Source of the DNA: Cristatella mucedo
Lineage: Eukaryota; Bryozoa; Phylactolaemata; Cristatellidae
Direction: 5' to 3'
Assembly (NCBI GenBank): GCA_009760855.2
Contig: WPIO01000001.1
Location: forward strand, 10,664,501 to 10,728,500
Length of the DNA stretch: 64,000 bases
Below the pieces are notes generated by a model. That model was not told where the DNA came from, ran no database searches, and saw only the letters and a list, made by a program, of their open reading frames with translations. Below, piece by piece: positions 62,301 to 64,000 of this stretch (its first letter is position 1; every line of letters starts with the position of its first letter). The position numbers were made by a program, and so were the translations under genes.

Positions 62301-63907
62301 ATCCGATCCCTATCCAAGATTAGAAGCTGTCTCCCACAATGGCTTGTAAAAAATTTAACTAGCTCTTTAGTTCTGCCTCGGCTTGATTATTGTGATTCCC
62401 TTTTGGCTGGGCTGCCAAAGAATGCTATTGTGCCACTACAGCTGACTATGAATATGGCTGCAAGACTGGTCTTCAAGTCCCAGCGGTTTGAGCACGTGTC
62501 ACCTCTGCTGAAAGAGCTAGGATGGTTGCTGGTTGAGCAAAGGATACAGAGCAAAGTTCTTACGCTGACCCACAAGGCCCGCCACGGCTTGGCTCCTTCG
62601 TACCTAGCTGAACTGCTGCATCAGTTTCAGCCTGTTCGCGCCCTCAGGTCCTGTGTGGACAATAAATTAGCTGTCCCATTCCTCCACTTAAAGACAGTTG
62701 GCGACAGAAGCTTTAGCTCTGCAGGTCCTAGCCTGTGGAACTCGCTTCCACAATTCTTACGCAACGACAACTACTCTCCAACTGACGACTATGGCCCATC
62801 TTTTTCAGCGGTCCTGAACTGCTACTTCTATGCTACTCACTACCTCAACAGCTCTCCTGACTCTGCTATGCTTCCCACTTTCTCTTTGTTGTGTGAGACA
62901 AAGTCTGTTGGCTACCGAATGCGAACCGAAAGCCGCTTAGGCTATGAGTGCGAAATACAAAACTCTCCTGCGTAACACACACATGGTCTTTATGACTTTG
63001 TGGAGTTACTGACGGAGATACATTACATTACAGGTTAAGCCTACTCCGCTGAGCTTTCGGCGTTACAGGAGTATGATTCGTCTAAGATTTATATGCAGAT
63101 CAGTCATGTACAACAGTCATCACAATAATAGCCAAGCAACTAGCATCTAGGTAGGCACATGAAATCCATTGAGTAGCATGAGTTTCAATTCTAACTAAAC
63201 TACAGTTAGTAGCAAGAATAATGCAAAGCAGCTTACTTCGGACGGTGAGCCTGGCTGAGCACGAAATCTCCTCTATAGAGGCTGCATACTCGCCCCCATC
63301 ATCAGCCGTGATGTCACTGATTTCGAGGGAGTGGGTTGTGCCTTCTGATTTCATGGCAAACTTGTGTGAACTAAGTATGGCCTTGCCATTACAATGCCAT
63401 TGGCAGCGTTTTTGTGGTAGATTGACTTCACATACAAAGAGCTTTTTGTCTCCCTCGTCAACTGTGCCATCTTCCAGGGGCTGAAGGAACTTAACCAGCA
63501 CTGCAATTACAAATAGAGCACGCAAGTCTAAGTACCAGCCAGAAGAGCATGCAGTCGTCATGCAACCTGCTGATACGATGGCAGGAGTGGCATCCAGGTG
63601 GTACCTTTGGGATCGTCTGCCAAGATTGGTCCAATAGATTTGCATGCAGGTCCTGATCCGGCCACATTCTCTGCACTCACACGAATCTCGTACTGAAAAC
63701 CTGCAGTGGTGCTAACAGTGTAGCTAAGATCCGTGATAGAAATGGTTTTTCCAATTTCCGACCATCGTCCAGCAGGTACCTGTCGCCGTTCAATATGGTA
63801 TGCCGTGATAGGCGCTCCACCATCACTCACTGGCTCGGCCCATTTTATGTTGATGCAAGTGCCACTGACACTTGTTGCAACTAGGTTGCTTGGACTGTCA
63901 GGCACTC
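26148..63907 (-). CDS. titin/twitchin-like giant Ig/FN3 muscle protein gene (partial, multi-exon)
   Basis: At least 36 minus-strand exons with AG acceptors and GT donors encode a chain of 14 Ig and 26 FN3 domains (about 4,800 codons). The FN3 domains carry the A-band titin signature: a W in strand B, a DGG(S/A)P turn, Y-x-(V/I/L)-E-(K/R/Y), and Y-(E/R)-(F/I)-R-(V/I)-x-A-x-N. The Ig domains are I-set-like with CE(V/L) and (V/Q)EW(Y/F)K cores. In the titin/twitchin family such chains lie along the thick filament and act as a ruler or scaffold; that role is inferred here. Five super-repeat units (A-B-C-D-E-F-G) are followed by a mixed tail and a long linker. No kinase domain, start codon, promoter or polyadenylation site is visible, so both termini are unresolved. 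The individual exons are listed separately. Confidence 0.93.
27091..27396 (-). CDS. exon: FN3 domain
   Basis: This 306-bp exon (acceptor ttctttgcag, donor TACG|GTGAGC, phase 1) encodes one FN3 domain with [30 protein letters not shown] and [20 protein letters not shown]. It is the last recognisable folded domain of the gene in the window. Confidence 0.9.
27553..27874 (-). CDS. exon: FN3 domain
   Basis: The acceptor is ctcttgcag (phase 0) and the donor ACAG|GTGAGT (phase 1); 322 bp. The FN3 domain has [31 protein letters not shown] and [16 protein letters not shown]. The usual DGG turn is reduced to TGAVP. High third-position GC on this strand supports coding. Confidence 0.87.
28252..28523 (-). 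CDS. exon: FN3 domain after linker
   Basis: The acceptor is tccttgcag (phase 1) and the donor ATCAAG|GTGAGC (phase 0). The FN3 domain has [30 protein letters not shown] and [16 protein letters not shown]. The phase switch from 1 to 0 marks departure from the repeat exon pattern. Confidence 0.88.
29206..31848 (-). CDS. exon: 881-residue Arg/Ser/Pro-rich linker with SKYW repeats
   Basis: One uninterrupted 2,643-bp exon (acceptor tttcctttcag, donor AATG|GTGGGT, phase 1 on both sides). It has no Ig or FN3 fold. The first part contains three copies of a motif S-x-x-P-Q-x-P-SKYW-x-x-S-x-(E/D)-W (plus positions about 31378-31440, 31092-31160 and 30905-30975). The rest is rich in Arg, Ser, Ala and Pro, with many RRxS-type basophilic-kinase-like sites (RRRSLPP, RRSIALP, RRRSTMM, RRRSCNV, RRSSLPP, RRSFGSE, RRESSAQ). 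Tyr-rich stretches ([20 protein letters not shown]) lie near the end. Predicted disorder and phosphorylation are inferences. I recognise no homologue. Confidence 0.85.
32010..32318 (-). CDS. exon: FN3 domain before linker exon
   Basis: This 309-bp exon (acceptor ttttttgcag, donor GAAG|GTGCTT, phase 1) encodes one FN3 domain with [34 protein letters not shown] and [16 protein letters not shown]. Confidence 0.89.
32437..32713 (-). CDS. exon: Ig domain, with apparent 1-bp frame problem
   Basis: The acceptor is ttctgccag and the donor ATTG|GTGAGC. The Ig domain reads [48 protein letters not shown]. The length is 277 bp, not a multiple of three. An expected APAF start would need three T instead of four in the gcttttcg run (plus 32700-32703). 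So the phase-1 upstream donor and this acceptor disagree by one base: a homopolymer error, a real frameshift, or a different upstream splice. Confidence 0.8.
33447..33758 (-). CDS. exon: FN3 domain after unit 5
   Basis: This 312-bp exon (acceptor cctttccag, donor CAAG|GTTTGT, phase 1) encodes one FN3 domain with [44 protein letters not shown] and the tail TKEPPQG. The GC content rises from here on. It begins the non-repeating C-terminal part. Confidence 0.87.
34128..34430 (-). CDS. exon: unit 5 domain G, FN3
   Basis: This 303-bp exon (acceptor gttctgtag, donor ACCA|GTGAGT, phase 1) encodes one FN3 domain with [34 protein letters not shown] and [20 protein letters not shown]. Confidence 0.92.
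34505..34806 (+). mobile_element. LINE family A 3' fragment
   Basis: A plus frame (34522-34752) gives the LINE-A C-terminus ([20 protein letters not shown] ... [10 protein letters not shown]) and the family 3' end gacggagatacattacat. It fills most of the 395-bp intron between unit 5 F and G. It shares a variant (cctaactctgc instead of cctgactctgc) with the 40.1-kb copy. Confidence 0.9.
34826..35128 (-). CDS. exon: unit 5 domain F, FN3
   Basis: This 303-bp exon (acceptor tttttttag, donor TTTG|GTACGT, phase 1) encodes one FN3 domain with [24 protein letters not shown] and [20 protein letters not shown], ending AQDPFG. A LINE-A fragment ends about 20 bp beyond its donor. Confidence 0.92.
35263..35853 (-). 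CDS. exon: unit 5 domains D (Ig) and E (FN3)
   Basis: This 591-bp exon (acceptor ggcttacag, donor CTTA|GTAAGT, phase 1) encodes an Ig domain ([34 protein letters not shown]) and an FN3 domain ([35 protein letters not shown]). Confidence 0.93.
35990..36259 (-). CDS. exon: unit 5 domain C, Ig
   Basis: This 270-bp exon (acceptor attttcag, donor CAAG|GTAAGC, phase 1) encodes one Ig domain with [46 protein letters not shown] and SDEACYTI. Confidence 0.92.
36571..36834 (-). CDS. exon: unit 5 domain B, Ig
   Basis: This 264-bp exon (acceptor cctttcag, donor AAAG|GTAACC, phase 1) encodes one Ig domain with [32 protein letters not shown] and [20 protein letters not shown]. Confidence 0.92.
36835..37646 (-). 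other. intron
   Basis: About 810 bp between unit 5 A and B. No recognised element. Confidence 0.6.
37647..37949 (-). CDS. exon: unit 5 domain A, FN3
   Basis: This 303-bp exon (acceptor atttgcag, donor CAAG|GTGAGT, phase 1) encodes one FN3 domain with [41 protein letters not shown] and LAEEQQG. Confidence 0.92.
38270..38375 (-). mobile_element. LINE family A extreme 3' fragment
   Basis: Plus-strand tatctccgtctgtaactccac, gtgttacgcaggaggg and cacactcacagcctaagcgg reverse-complement the LINE-A 3' terminus. Confidence 0.8.
38376..39179. other. intron sequence
   Basis: About 800 bp of intron between two LINE-A fragments. Nothing recognisable. Confidence 0.45.
39180..39545 (-). mobile_element. 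LINE family A 3' fragment, diverged
   Basis: Plus-strand text such as gggtgttatgcaggagagtt, gcattcggtaggtatccaac and agtgagttccacagtctagg is the reverse complement of the LINE-A C-terminus and 3' end. Open frames are lost. Confidence 0.75.
39546..40129. other. intron sequence
   Basis: Between two LINE-A fragments. Minus frames here (39696-39969) are short and have no recognisable domain. Confidence 0.4.
40130..40605 (+). mobile_element. LINE family A 3' fragment
   Basis: The open frame 40163-40549 gives the C-terminus of the LINE-A protein ([20 protein letters not shown] ... [14 protein letters not shown]). It is followed by the A-family 3' end tgtggagttactgacggagatacatta. Antisense to the host gene, in the intron between units 4 and 5. 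Confidence 0.92.
41046..41348 (-). CDS. exon: unit 4 extra G domain, FN3
   Basis: This 303-bp exon (acceptor atattatag, donor CTAG|GTAACT, phase 1) encodes a G-type FN3 domain with [33 protein letters not shown] and [20 protein letters not shown]. Confidence 0.92.
41430..41520 (-). mobile_element. LINE family B 3'-end fragment
   Basis: An (AAT)n tail is followed by a diverged LINE-B 3' segment (agagaactaaatctctttcc, gcactttaaatatg). Confidence 0.65.
41565..41740 (+). repeat. tRNA-derived SINE family S1
   Basis: The tRNA-like head (A box tagcccataagtactgtgc; weak B box ggattcacaaac) is followed by a body (ggggatagccaccatgactc ... aggctgctgaatcagc) alignable with the other S1 bodies. Confidence 0.5.
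41935..42237 (-). CDS. exon: unit 4 extra F domain, FN3
   Basis: This 303-bp exon (acceptor tttcatag, donor TTTG|GTGAGT, phase 1) encodes an F-type FN3 domain with [35 protein letters not shown] and [20 protein letters not shown]. With the next exon it forms a second F-G pair inside unit 4, giving nine domains instead of seven. Confidence 0.92.
42238..42807 (-). other. intron
   Basis: Intron between the unit 4 G exon and the extra F exon. No recognised repeat. Confidence 0.6.
42808..43110 (-). CDS. exon: unit 4 domain G, FN3
   Basis: This 303-bp exon (acceptor gttttaag, donor ACAG|GTGAGC, phase 1) encodes one FN3 domain with [35 protein letters not shown] and [20 protein letters not shown]. 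Confidence 0.92.
43323..43643 (-). CDS. exon: unit 4 domain F, FN3 with 6-residue insertion
   Basis: This 321-bp exon (acceptor tttttag, donor TATG|GTATGT, phase 1) encodes one FN3 domain with [36 protein letters not shown] and [20 protein letters not shown]. The loop that is normally DGG(S/A)P is replaced by a longer [10 protein letters not shown] segment, accounting for the extra 18 bp. Confidence 0.91.
43788..44378 (-). CDS. exon: unit 4 domains D (Ig) and E (FN3)
   Basis: This 591-bp exon (acceptor gttttgcag, donor TACG|GTACGT, phase 1) encodes an Ig domain ([34 protein letters not shown]) and an FN3 domain ([35 protein letters not shown]). Confidence 0.93.
44582..44854 (-). CDS. exon: unit 4 domain C, Ig
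   Basis: This 273-bp exon (acceptor tcttgcag, donor CACG|GTACGC, phase 1) encodes one Ig domain with [46 protein letters not shown] and SDESEYSF. It is one codon longer than the other C exons, near its C-terminus. Confidence 0.92.
44855..45280 (-). other. intron
   Basis: Intron between unit 4 B and C. No recognised feature. Confidence 0.6.
45281..45544 (-). CDS. exon: unit 4 domain B, Ig
   Basis: This 264-bp exon (acceptor gcttgtag, donor TCTG|GTAAGT, phase 1) encodes one Ig domain with [48 protein letters not shown] and [10 protein letters not shown]. Confidence 0.92.
45685..45984 (-). CDS. exon: unit 4 domain A, FN3
   Basis: This 300-bp exon (acceptor cttttag, donor AGAG|GTAAGT, phase 1) encodes one FN3 domain with [43 protein letters not shown] and LAEEPRG. 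It is one codon shorter than the other A exons, in the loop after strand C'. Confidence 0.92.
46325..46440 (-). mobile_element. LINE family B 3'-end fragment
   Basis: An (AAT)n-rich tail is followed by gataaagcgccctcagagaac and ctttctaggcactttatatt, the 3'-terminal hairpin-like segment of LINE-B on the minus strand. Only the extreme 3' end is present. Confidence 0.8.
46839..46851 (+). repeat. poly-G run (13 bp)
   Basis: A run of 13 G on the plus strand (C on the gene's sense strand) inside an intron. Similar runs occur at 26657-26667 and 33882-33890. Confidence 0.9.
47020..47165 (-). repeat. tRNA-derived SINE family S1
   Basis: Read on the minus strand, a tRNA-like head (gccccagcagaaaggtact ... 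B box ggatttgagtcc) is followed by the family body ending in aagaggctgttaaatcagc. It lies in the intron between unit 3 G and unit 4 A. Confidence 0.55.
47214..47516 (-). CDS. exon: unit 3 domain G, FN3
   Basis: This 303-bp exon (acceptor attttag, donor TTCA|GTAAGA, phase 1) encodes one FN3 domain with [35 protein letters not shown] and [20 protein letters not shown]. Confidence 0.92.
47690..47992 (-). CDS. exon: unit 3 domain F, FN3
   Basis: This 303-bp exon (acceptor actttcag, donor TATG|GTAAGC, phase 1) encodes one FN3 domain with [35 protein letters not shown] and [20 protein letters not shown]. The usual DGG turn is replaced by DDSRPP. Confidence 0.92.
48172..48762 (-). CDS. exon: unit 3 domains D (Ig) and E (FN3)
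   Basis: This 591-bp exon (acceptor gttgcag, donor TTCA|GTAAGT, phase 1) encodes the same Ig-FN3 protein segment as the unit 2 exon, with one silent difference (48425 A). The Ig has [17 protein letters not shown]; the FN3 has [21 protein letters not shown]. Confidence 0.94.
48878..49147 (-). CDS. exon: unit 3 domain C, Ig
   Basis: This 270-bp exon (acceptor catttcag, donor GAAG|GTAATG, phase 1) encodes one Ig domain with [46 protein letters not shown] and ADDADYSI. It is clearly diverged from the unit 2 C exon, unlike the neighbouring D-E exon. Confidence 0.92.
49148..49531 (-). other. intron sequence
   Basis: Sequence between the dead B exon and the unit 3 C acceptor. No recognisable feature. 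Confidence 0.5.
49532..49797 (-). pseudogene. decayed exon: unit 3 domain B (Ig)
   Basis: The region aligns with B-type Ig exons: [16 protein letters not shown], then [16 protein letters not shown], then in another frame [20 protein letters not shown] and CSARLTV. The intron acceptor AG found at this position in units 1, 4 and 5 is AT here (tttacat|cggcg). The strand-B CEV has become REI. A frameshift follows the SGKVPCQ segment, and the donor region (tgcaagtgggt) is out of register. The span is about 266 bp instead of 264. Skipping it leaves A and C joined in phase 1. Confidence 0.85.
49930..50232 (-). CDS. exon: unit 3 domain A, FN3
   Basis: This 303-bp exon (acceptor atttctag, donor AAAG|GTATGC, phase 1) encodes one FN3 domain with [39 protein letters not shown] and the A-type tail LAEEPKG. 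Confidence 0.92.
50262..52500 (-). mobile_element. LINE family B (CR1/L2-like), long but frameshifted copy
   Basis: Minus-strand frames at 52019-52477, 51732-52088, 51629-51820 and 50615-51472 together represent the inter-domain region and reverse transcriptase of a non-LTR retrotransposon. They include [20 protein letters not shown] and the catalytic [12 protein letters not shown]. Frameshifts separate them. The 3' end contains a hairpin-like segment (aaagcacctagaaatagatt / gagggtcttta) and an (ATT)-rich tail. It sits in the same orientation as the host gene, in the intron between unit 2 G and unit 3 A. Confidence 0.88.
52501..53308 (-). other. intron sequence
   Basis: AT-rich intronic sequence right of the LINE-B copy with no gene or recognised repeat. 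Confidence 0.5.
53309..53350 (+). repeat. (GA)n microsatellite
   Basis: A pure gagaga run of about 40 bp in the large intron between unit 2 G and unit 3 A. Confidence 0.95.
53736..54038 (-). CDS. exon: unit 2 domain G, FN3
   Basis: This 303-bp exon (acceptor gatttttcag, donor TTCG|GTGAGC, phase 1) encodes one FN3 domain with [35 protein letters not shown] and [20 protein letters not shown]. Confidence 0.92.
54440..54865 (-). mobile_element. Tc1/mariner-like transposase relic
   Basis: Minus-strand fragments read [15 protein letters not shown] and, after frame breaks, [19 protein letters not shown]. The second corresponds to the QxDNDPKHTAK block containing the second catalytic Asp of Tc1-family DDE transposases. 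Several frameshifts and stops make it a dead copy. It abuts the SINE at its right edge; further unassigned minus-strand sequence continues at 55095-55340. Confidence 0.65.
54870..55085 (+). repeat. tRNA-derived SINE family S1
   Basis: The head has an A-box-like ttggccgaggggtaaggtg and a B-box-like gggttagattcc (near 54915). It is followed by a body (gcaagcaggagtggtagcc ... ggcttttgaattagc) homologous to bodies near 5000-5070, 41655 and 47020-47100. It is inserted between Tc1-like transposase remnants in the intron between unit 2 F and G. Confidence 0.6.
55086..55659 (-). other. intron sequence, unit 2 F to G
   Basis: A minus frame at about 55093-55326 may be the remaining 5' part of the Tc1-like relic, but I cannot confirm a helix-turn-helix. 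The rest is unremarkable. Confidence 0.35.
55660..55962 (-). CDS. exon: unit 2 domain F, FN3
   Basis: This 303-bp exon (acceptor attttcag, donor CATG|GTAAAT, phase 1) encodes one FN3 domain with [41 protein letters not shown] and [20 protein letters not shown]. Confidence 0.92.
56078..56668 (-). CDS. exon: unit 2 domains D (Ig) and E (FN3), near-identical to unit 3 copy
   Basis: This 591-bp exon (acceptor tttttgcag, donor TTCA|GTAAGT, phase 1) encodes an Ig domain ([34 protein letters not shown]) and an FN3 domain ([35 protein letters not shown]). Base by base it differs from the unit 3 exon at 48172-48762 at only one position (56331 G versus 48425 A), a silent Asp codon change. Identity stops about 6 bp past the acceptor side and about 14 bp past the donor side. 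Confidence 0.94.
56792..57061 (-). CDS. exon: unit 2 domain C, Ig
   Basis: This 270-bp exon (acceptor ttttttag, donor GAAG|GTAAAA, phase 1) encodes one Ig domain with [46 protein letters not shown] and ADDADYSI. Unit 2 has no B exon: only 196 bp separate it from the decayed A exon. Confidence 0.92.
57258..57568 (-). pseudogene. decayed exon: unit 2 domain A (FN3)
   Basis: This stretch matches A-type FN3 exons in pieces: [12 protein letters not shown] at the start, then [10 protein letters not shown], then after a frame change [18 protein letters not shown] and [11 protein letters not shown], ending KQPKG with donor AAAG|GTAGCA still intact. Stop codons appear in the first third and at least one frameshift separates the middle from the end. 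The span of about 311 bp is not a multiple of three. The possible acceptor (ccttag) leads into a stop in phase 1. Because flanking introns are phase 1, skipping this exon keeps the protein in frame. Confidence 0.8.
57569..58102 (-). other. intron, unit 1 G to unit 2
   Basis: About 530 bp of intronic sequence in which I see no gene or recognised repeat. Confidence 0.5.
58103..58405 (-). CDS. exon: unit 1 domain G, FN3
   Basis: This 303-bp exon (acceptor tttgcag, donor CTAG|GTATAC, phase 1) encodes one FN3 domain with [29 protein letters not shown] and [20 protein letters not shown]. The YILEYK..S/T-KW signature marks G-type domains. Confidence 0.92.
58550..58852 (-). CDS. exon: unit 1 domain F, FN3
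   Basis: This 303-bp exon (acceptor cttctag, donor TTTG|GTACTT, phase 1) encodes one FN3 domain with [31 protein letters not shown] and [20 protein letters not shown], ending KNPFG. The NKKGxSEPG signature marks F-type domains across the units. Confidence 0.92.
58853..59148 (-). other. intron
   Basis: Intron between unit 1 D/E and F exons. AT-rich, with no recognisable element. Confidence 0.6.
59149..59739 (-). CDS. exon: unit 1 domains D (Ig) and E (FN3)
   Basis: This single 591-bp exon (acceptor gtcttag, donor TTTG|GTGAGT, phase 1) carries two domains. D is a titin-type Ig lacking the strand-B cysteine, with [17 protein letters not shown] and [18 protein letters not shown] is an FN3 domain with [21 protein letters not shown] and [14 protein letters not shown]. 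The 591-bp length is the same in all five units. Confidence 0.93.
59831..60100 (-). CDS. exon: unit 1 domain C, Ig
   Basis: This 270-bp exon (acceptor ttttag, donor AGAG|GTCGGT, phase 1) encodes one Ig domain with [36 protein letters not shown] and PEDDDEYSF. The Tyr of strand F is followed by Ser-Phe rather than x-Cys. Confidence 0.91.
60656..61210 (-). other. possible solo LTR or promoter-like segment
   Basis: This intronic stretch has a TATA-like box (tatataat at 60657), a short (GT)n run near 60890, an AATAAA signal at about 61157 on the plus strand and a moderately CpG-rich middle. That resembles an LTR with U3-R-U5 organisation. I could not identify a target-site duplication or clear terminal dinucleotides, and a minus frame at 60656-61045 has no recognisable domain. 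An imperfect direct repeat (gattgatattggct near 60424, ttattgatattggct near 60616) lies just to its left. Confidence 0.25.
61345..63032 (+). mobile_element. LINE family A (CR1/L2-like), 5'-truncated, with intact 537-codon RT frame
   Basis: The open frame at 61362-62975 encodes the reverse transcriptase and C-terminal part of a non-LTR retrotransposon. It shows [30 protein letters not shown] (palm motif A), GVPQGSVLG, and the catalytic [12 protein letters not shown]. No endonuclease is present, so the copy is 5'-truncated as is typical of target-primed reverse transcription. The 3' end is a short ACATT-type repeat (gatacattacattaca). The uninterrupted frame suggests a young insertion. It lies in the intron between unit 1 B and C, antisense to the host gene. 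Confidence 0.93.
63033..63236. other. intron remainder after LINE-A copy
   Basis: Short intronic sequence lies between the 3' end of the LINE-A insertion and the unit 1 B donor. I see no other feature in it. Confidence 0.5.
63237..63500 (-). CDS. exon: unit 1 domain B, Ig
   Basis: This 264-bp exon (acceptor attgcag, donor CGAA|GTAAGC, phase 1 both sides) encodes one Ig domain. It has an [10 protein letters not shown] start, a FVCEVN strand B cysteine, CQWHCNGK, and DDGGEYAAS followed by SCSARLTV. The canonical second cysteine after Tyr is absent, with a Ser-Cys-Ser a few residues later. It is the best-preserved full-length B domain alongside units 4 and 5. Confidence 0.91.
63605..63907 (-). 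CDS. exon: unit 1 domain A, FN3
   Basis: This 303-bp exon runs from acceptor tttgtag to donor AAAG|GTACCA, with both introns phase 1. It encodes one FN3 domain with [21 protein letters not shown] and [12 protein letters not shown], ending in the LA(D/E)(D/E)PKG tail seen in the other A domains. It is the most upstream exon visible, so the gene continues beyond the window end or the upstream intron does. Confidence 0.92.
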
Positions 63908-64000
63908 CTACAAAGCCACAAGCAAGTATGCACTTTCTAGTTAGCCTTGTCATAATAGCACAAGAAGAAGTTAGGAGTGATTACGAAAGAGCTTCAAAAA

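Overview
The window is genomic DNA from an animal. The evidence is a large, multi-intron, titin/twitchin-like muscle gene on the minus strand, surrounded by non-LTR retrotransposons, tRNA-derived SINEs, Tc1/mariner and hAT relics, and AT-rich microsatellites. The mixture of CR1/L2-like LINEs and an unusual titin-like domain order suggests an invertebrate or early-branching animal. I cannot name the clade from sequence alone.

Left third (1-20.5 kb): repeat-rich, with no host gene I can support. It holds a 5'-truncated LINE (family A, 1-2408), a tRNA-SINE with a LINE-like tail, a 68-bp tandem repeat, a nested pair of SINEs, several decayed copies of a second LINE (family B), a hAT transposase relic and a Tc1/mariner-like MITE. 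At 20.6-21.05 kb a GC-rich, phase-1-symmetric minus-strand open frame is probably a far-3' exon of the giant gene.

Right two thirds (26-64 kb): one giant gene read right to left. At least 36 exons with consensus splice sites encode 40 apparently intact Ig (14) and FN3 (26) domains. Most form a seven-domain super-repeat in N-to-C order A(FN3)-B(Ig)-C(Ig)-D(Ig)-E(FN3)-F(FN3)-G(FN3). Exon sizes are stereotyped (about 303, 264, 270, 591, 303 and 303 bp, together 678 codons), D and E always share one exon, and all repeat introns are phase 1. Five units are present. Unit 1 (63.9-58.1 kb) and unit 5 (37.9-34.1 kb) are complete. Unit 2 (57.6-53.7 kb) has a dead A exon and no B. Unit 3 (50.2-47.2 kb) has a dead B exon. 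Unit 4 (46.0-41.0 kb) carries an extra F-G pair. After unit 5 come FN3-Ig-FN3, a single 2.6-kb exon for an Arg/Ser/Pro-rich linker with three SKYW-containing repeats, three more FN3 domains and at least one further Arg/Ser-rich exon. No kinase domain is visible. Neither end of the gene is shown to lie in the window.

The most unusual observations are the super-repeat order itself, the D-E exon that is identical at 590 of 591 bases between units 2 and 3 although flanking introns and neighbouring exons have diverged, the visible decay of individual exon cassettes, and the long SKYW / RRxS linker exon. Introns hold LINE, SINE and Tc1 insertions, one ending about 20 bp from a splice donor.
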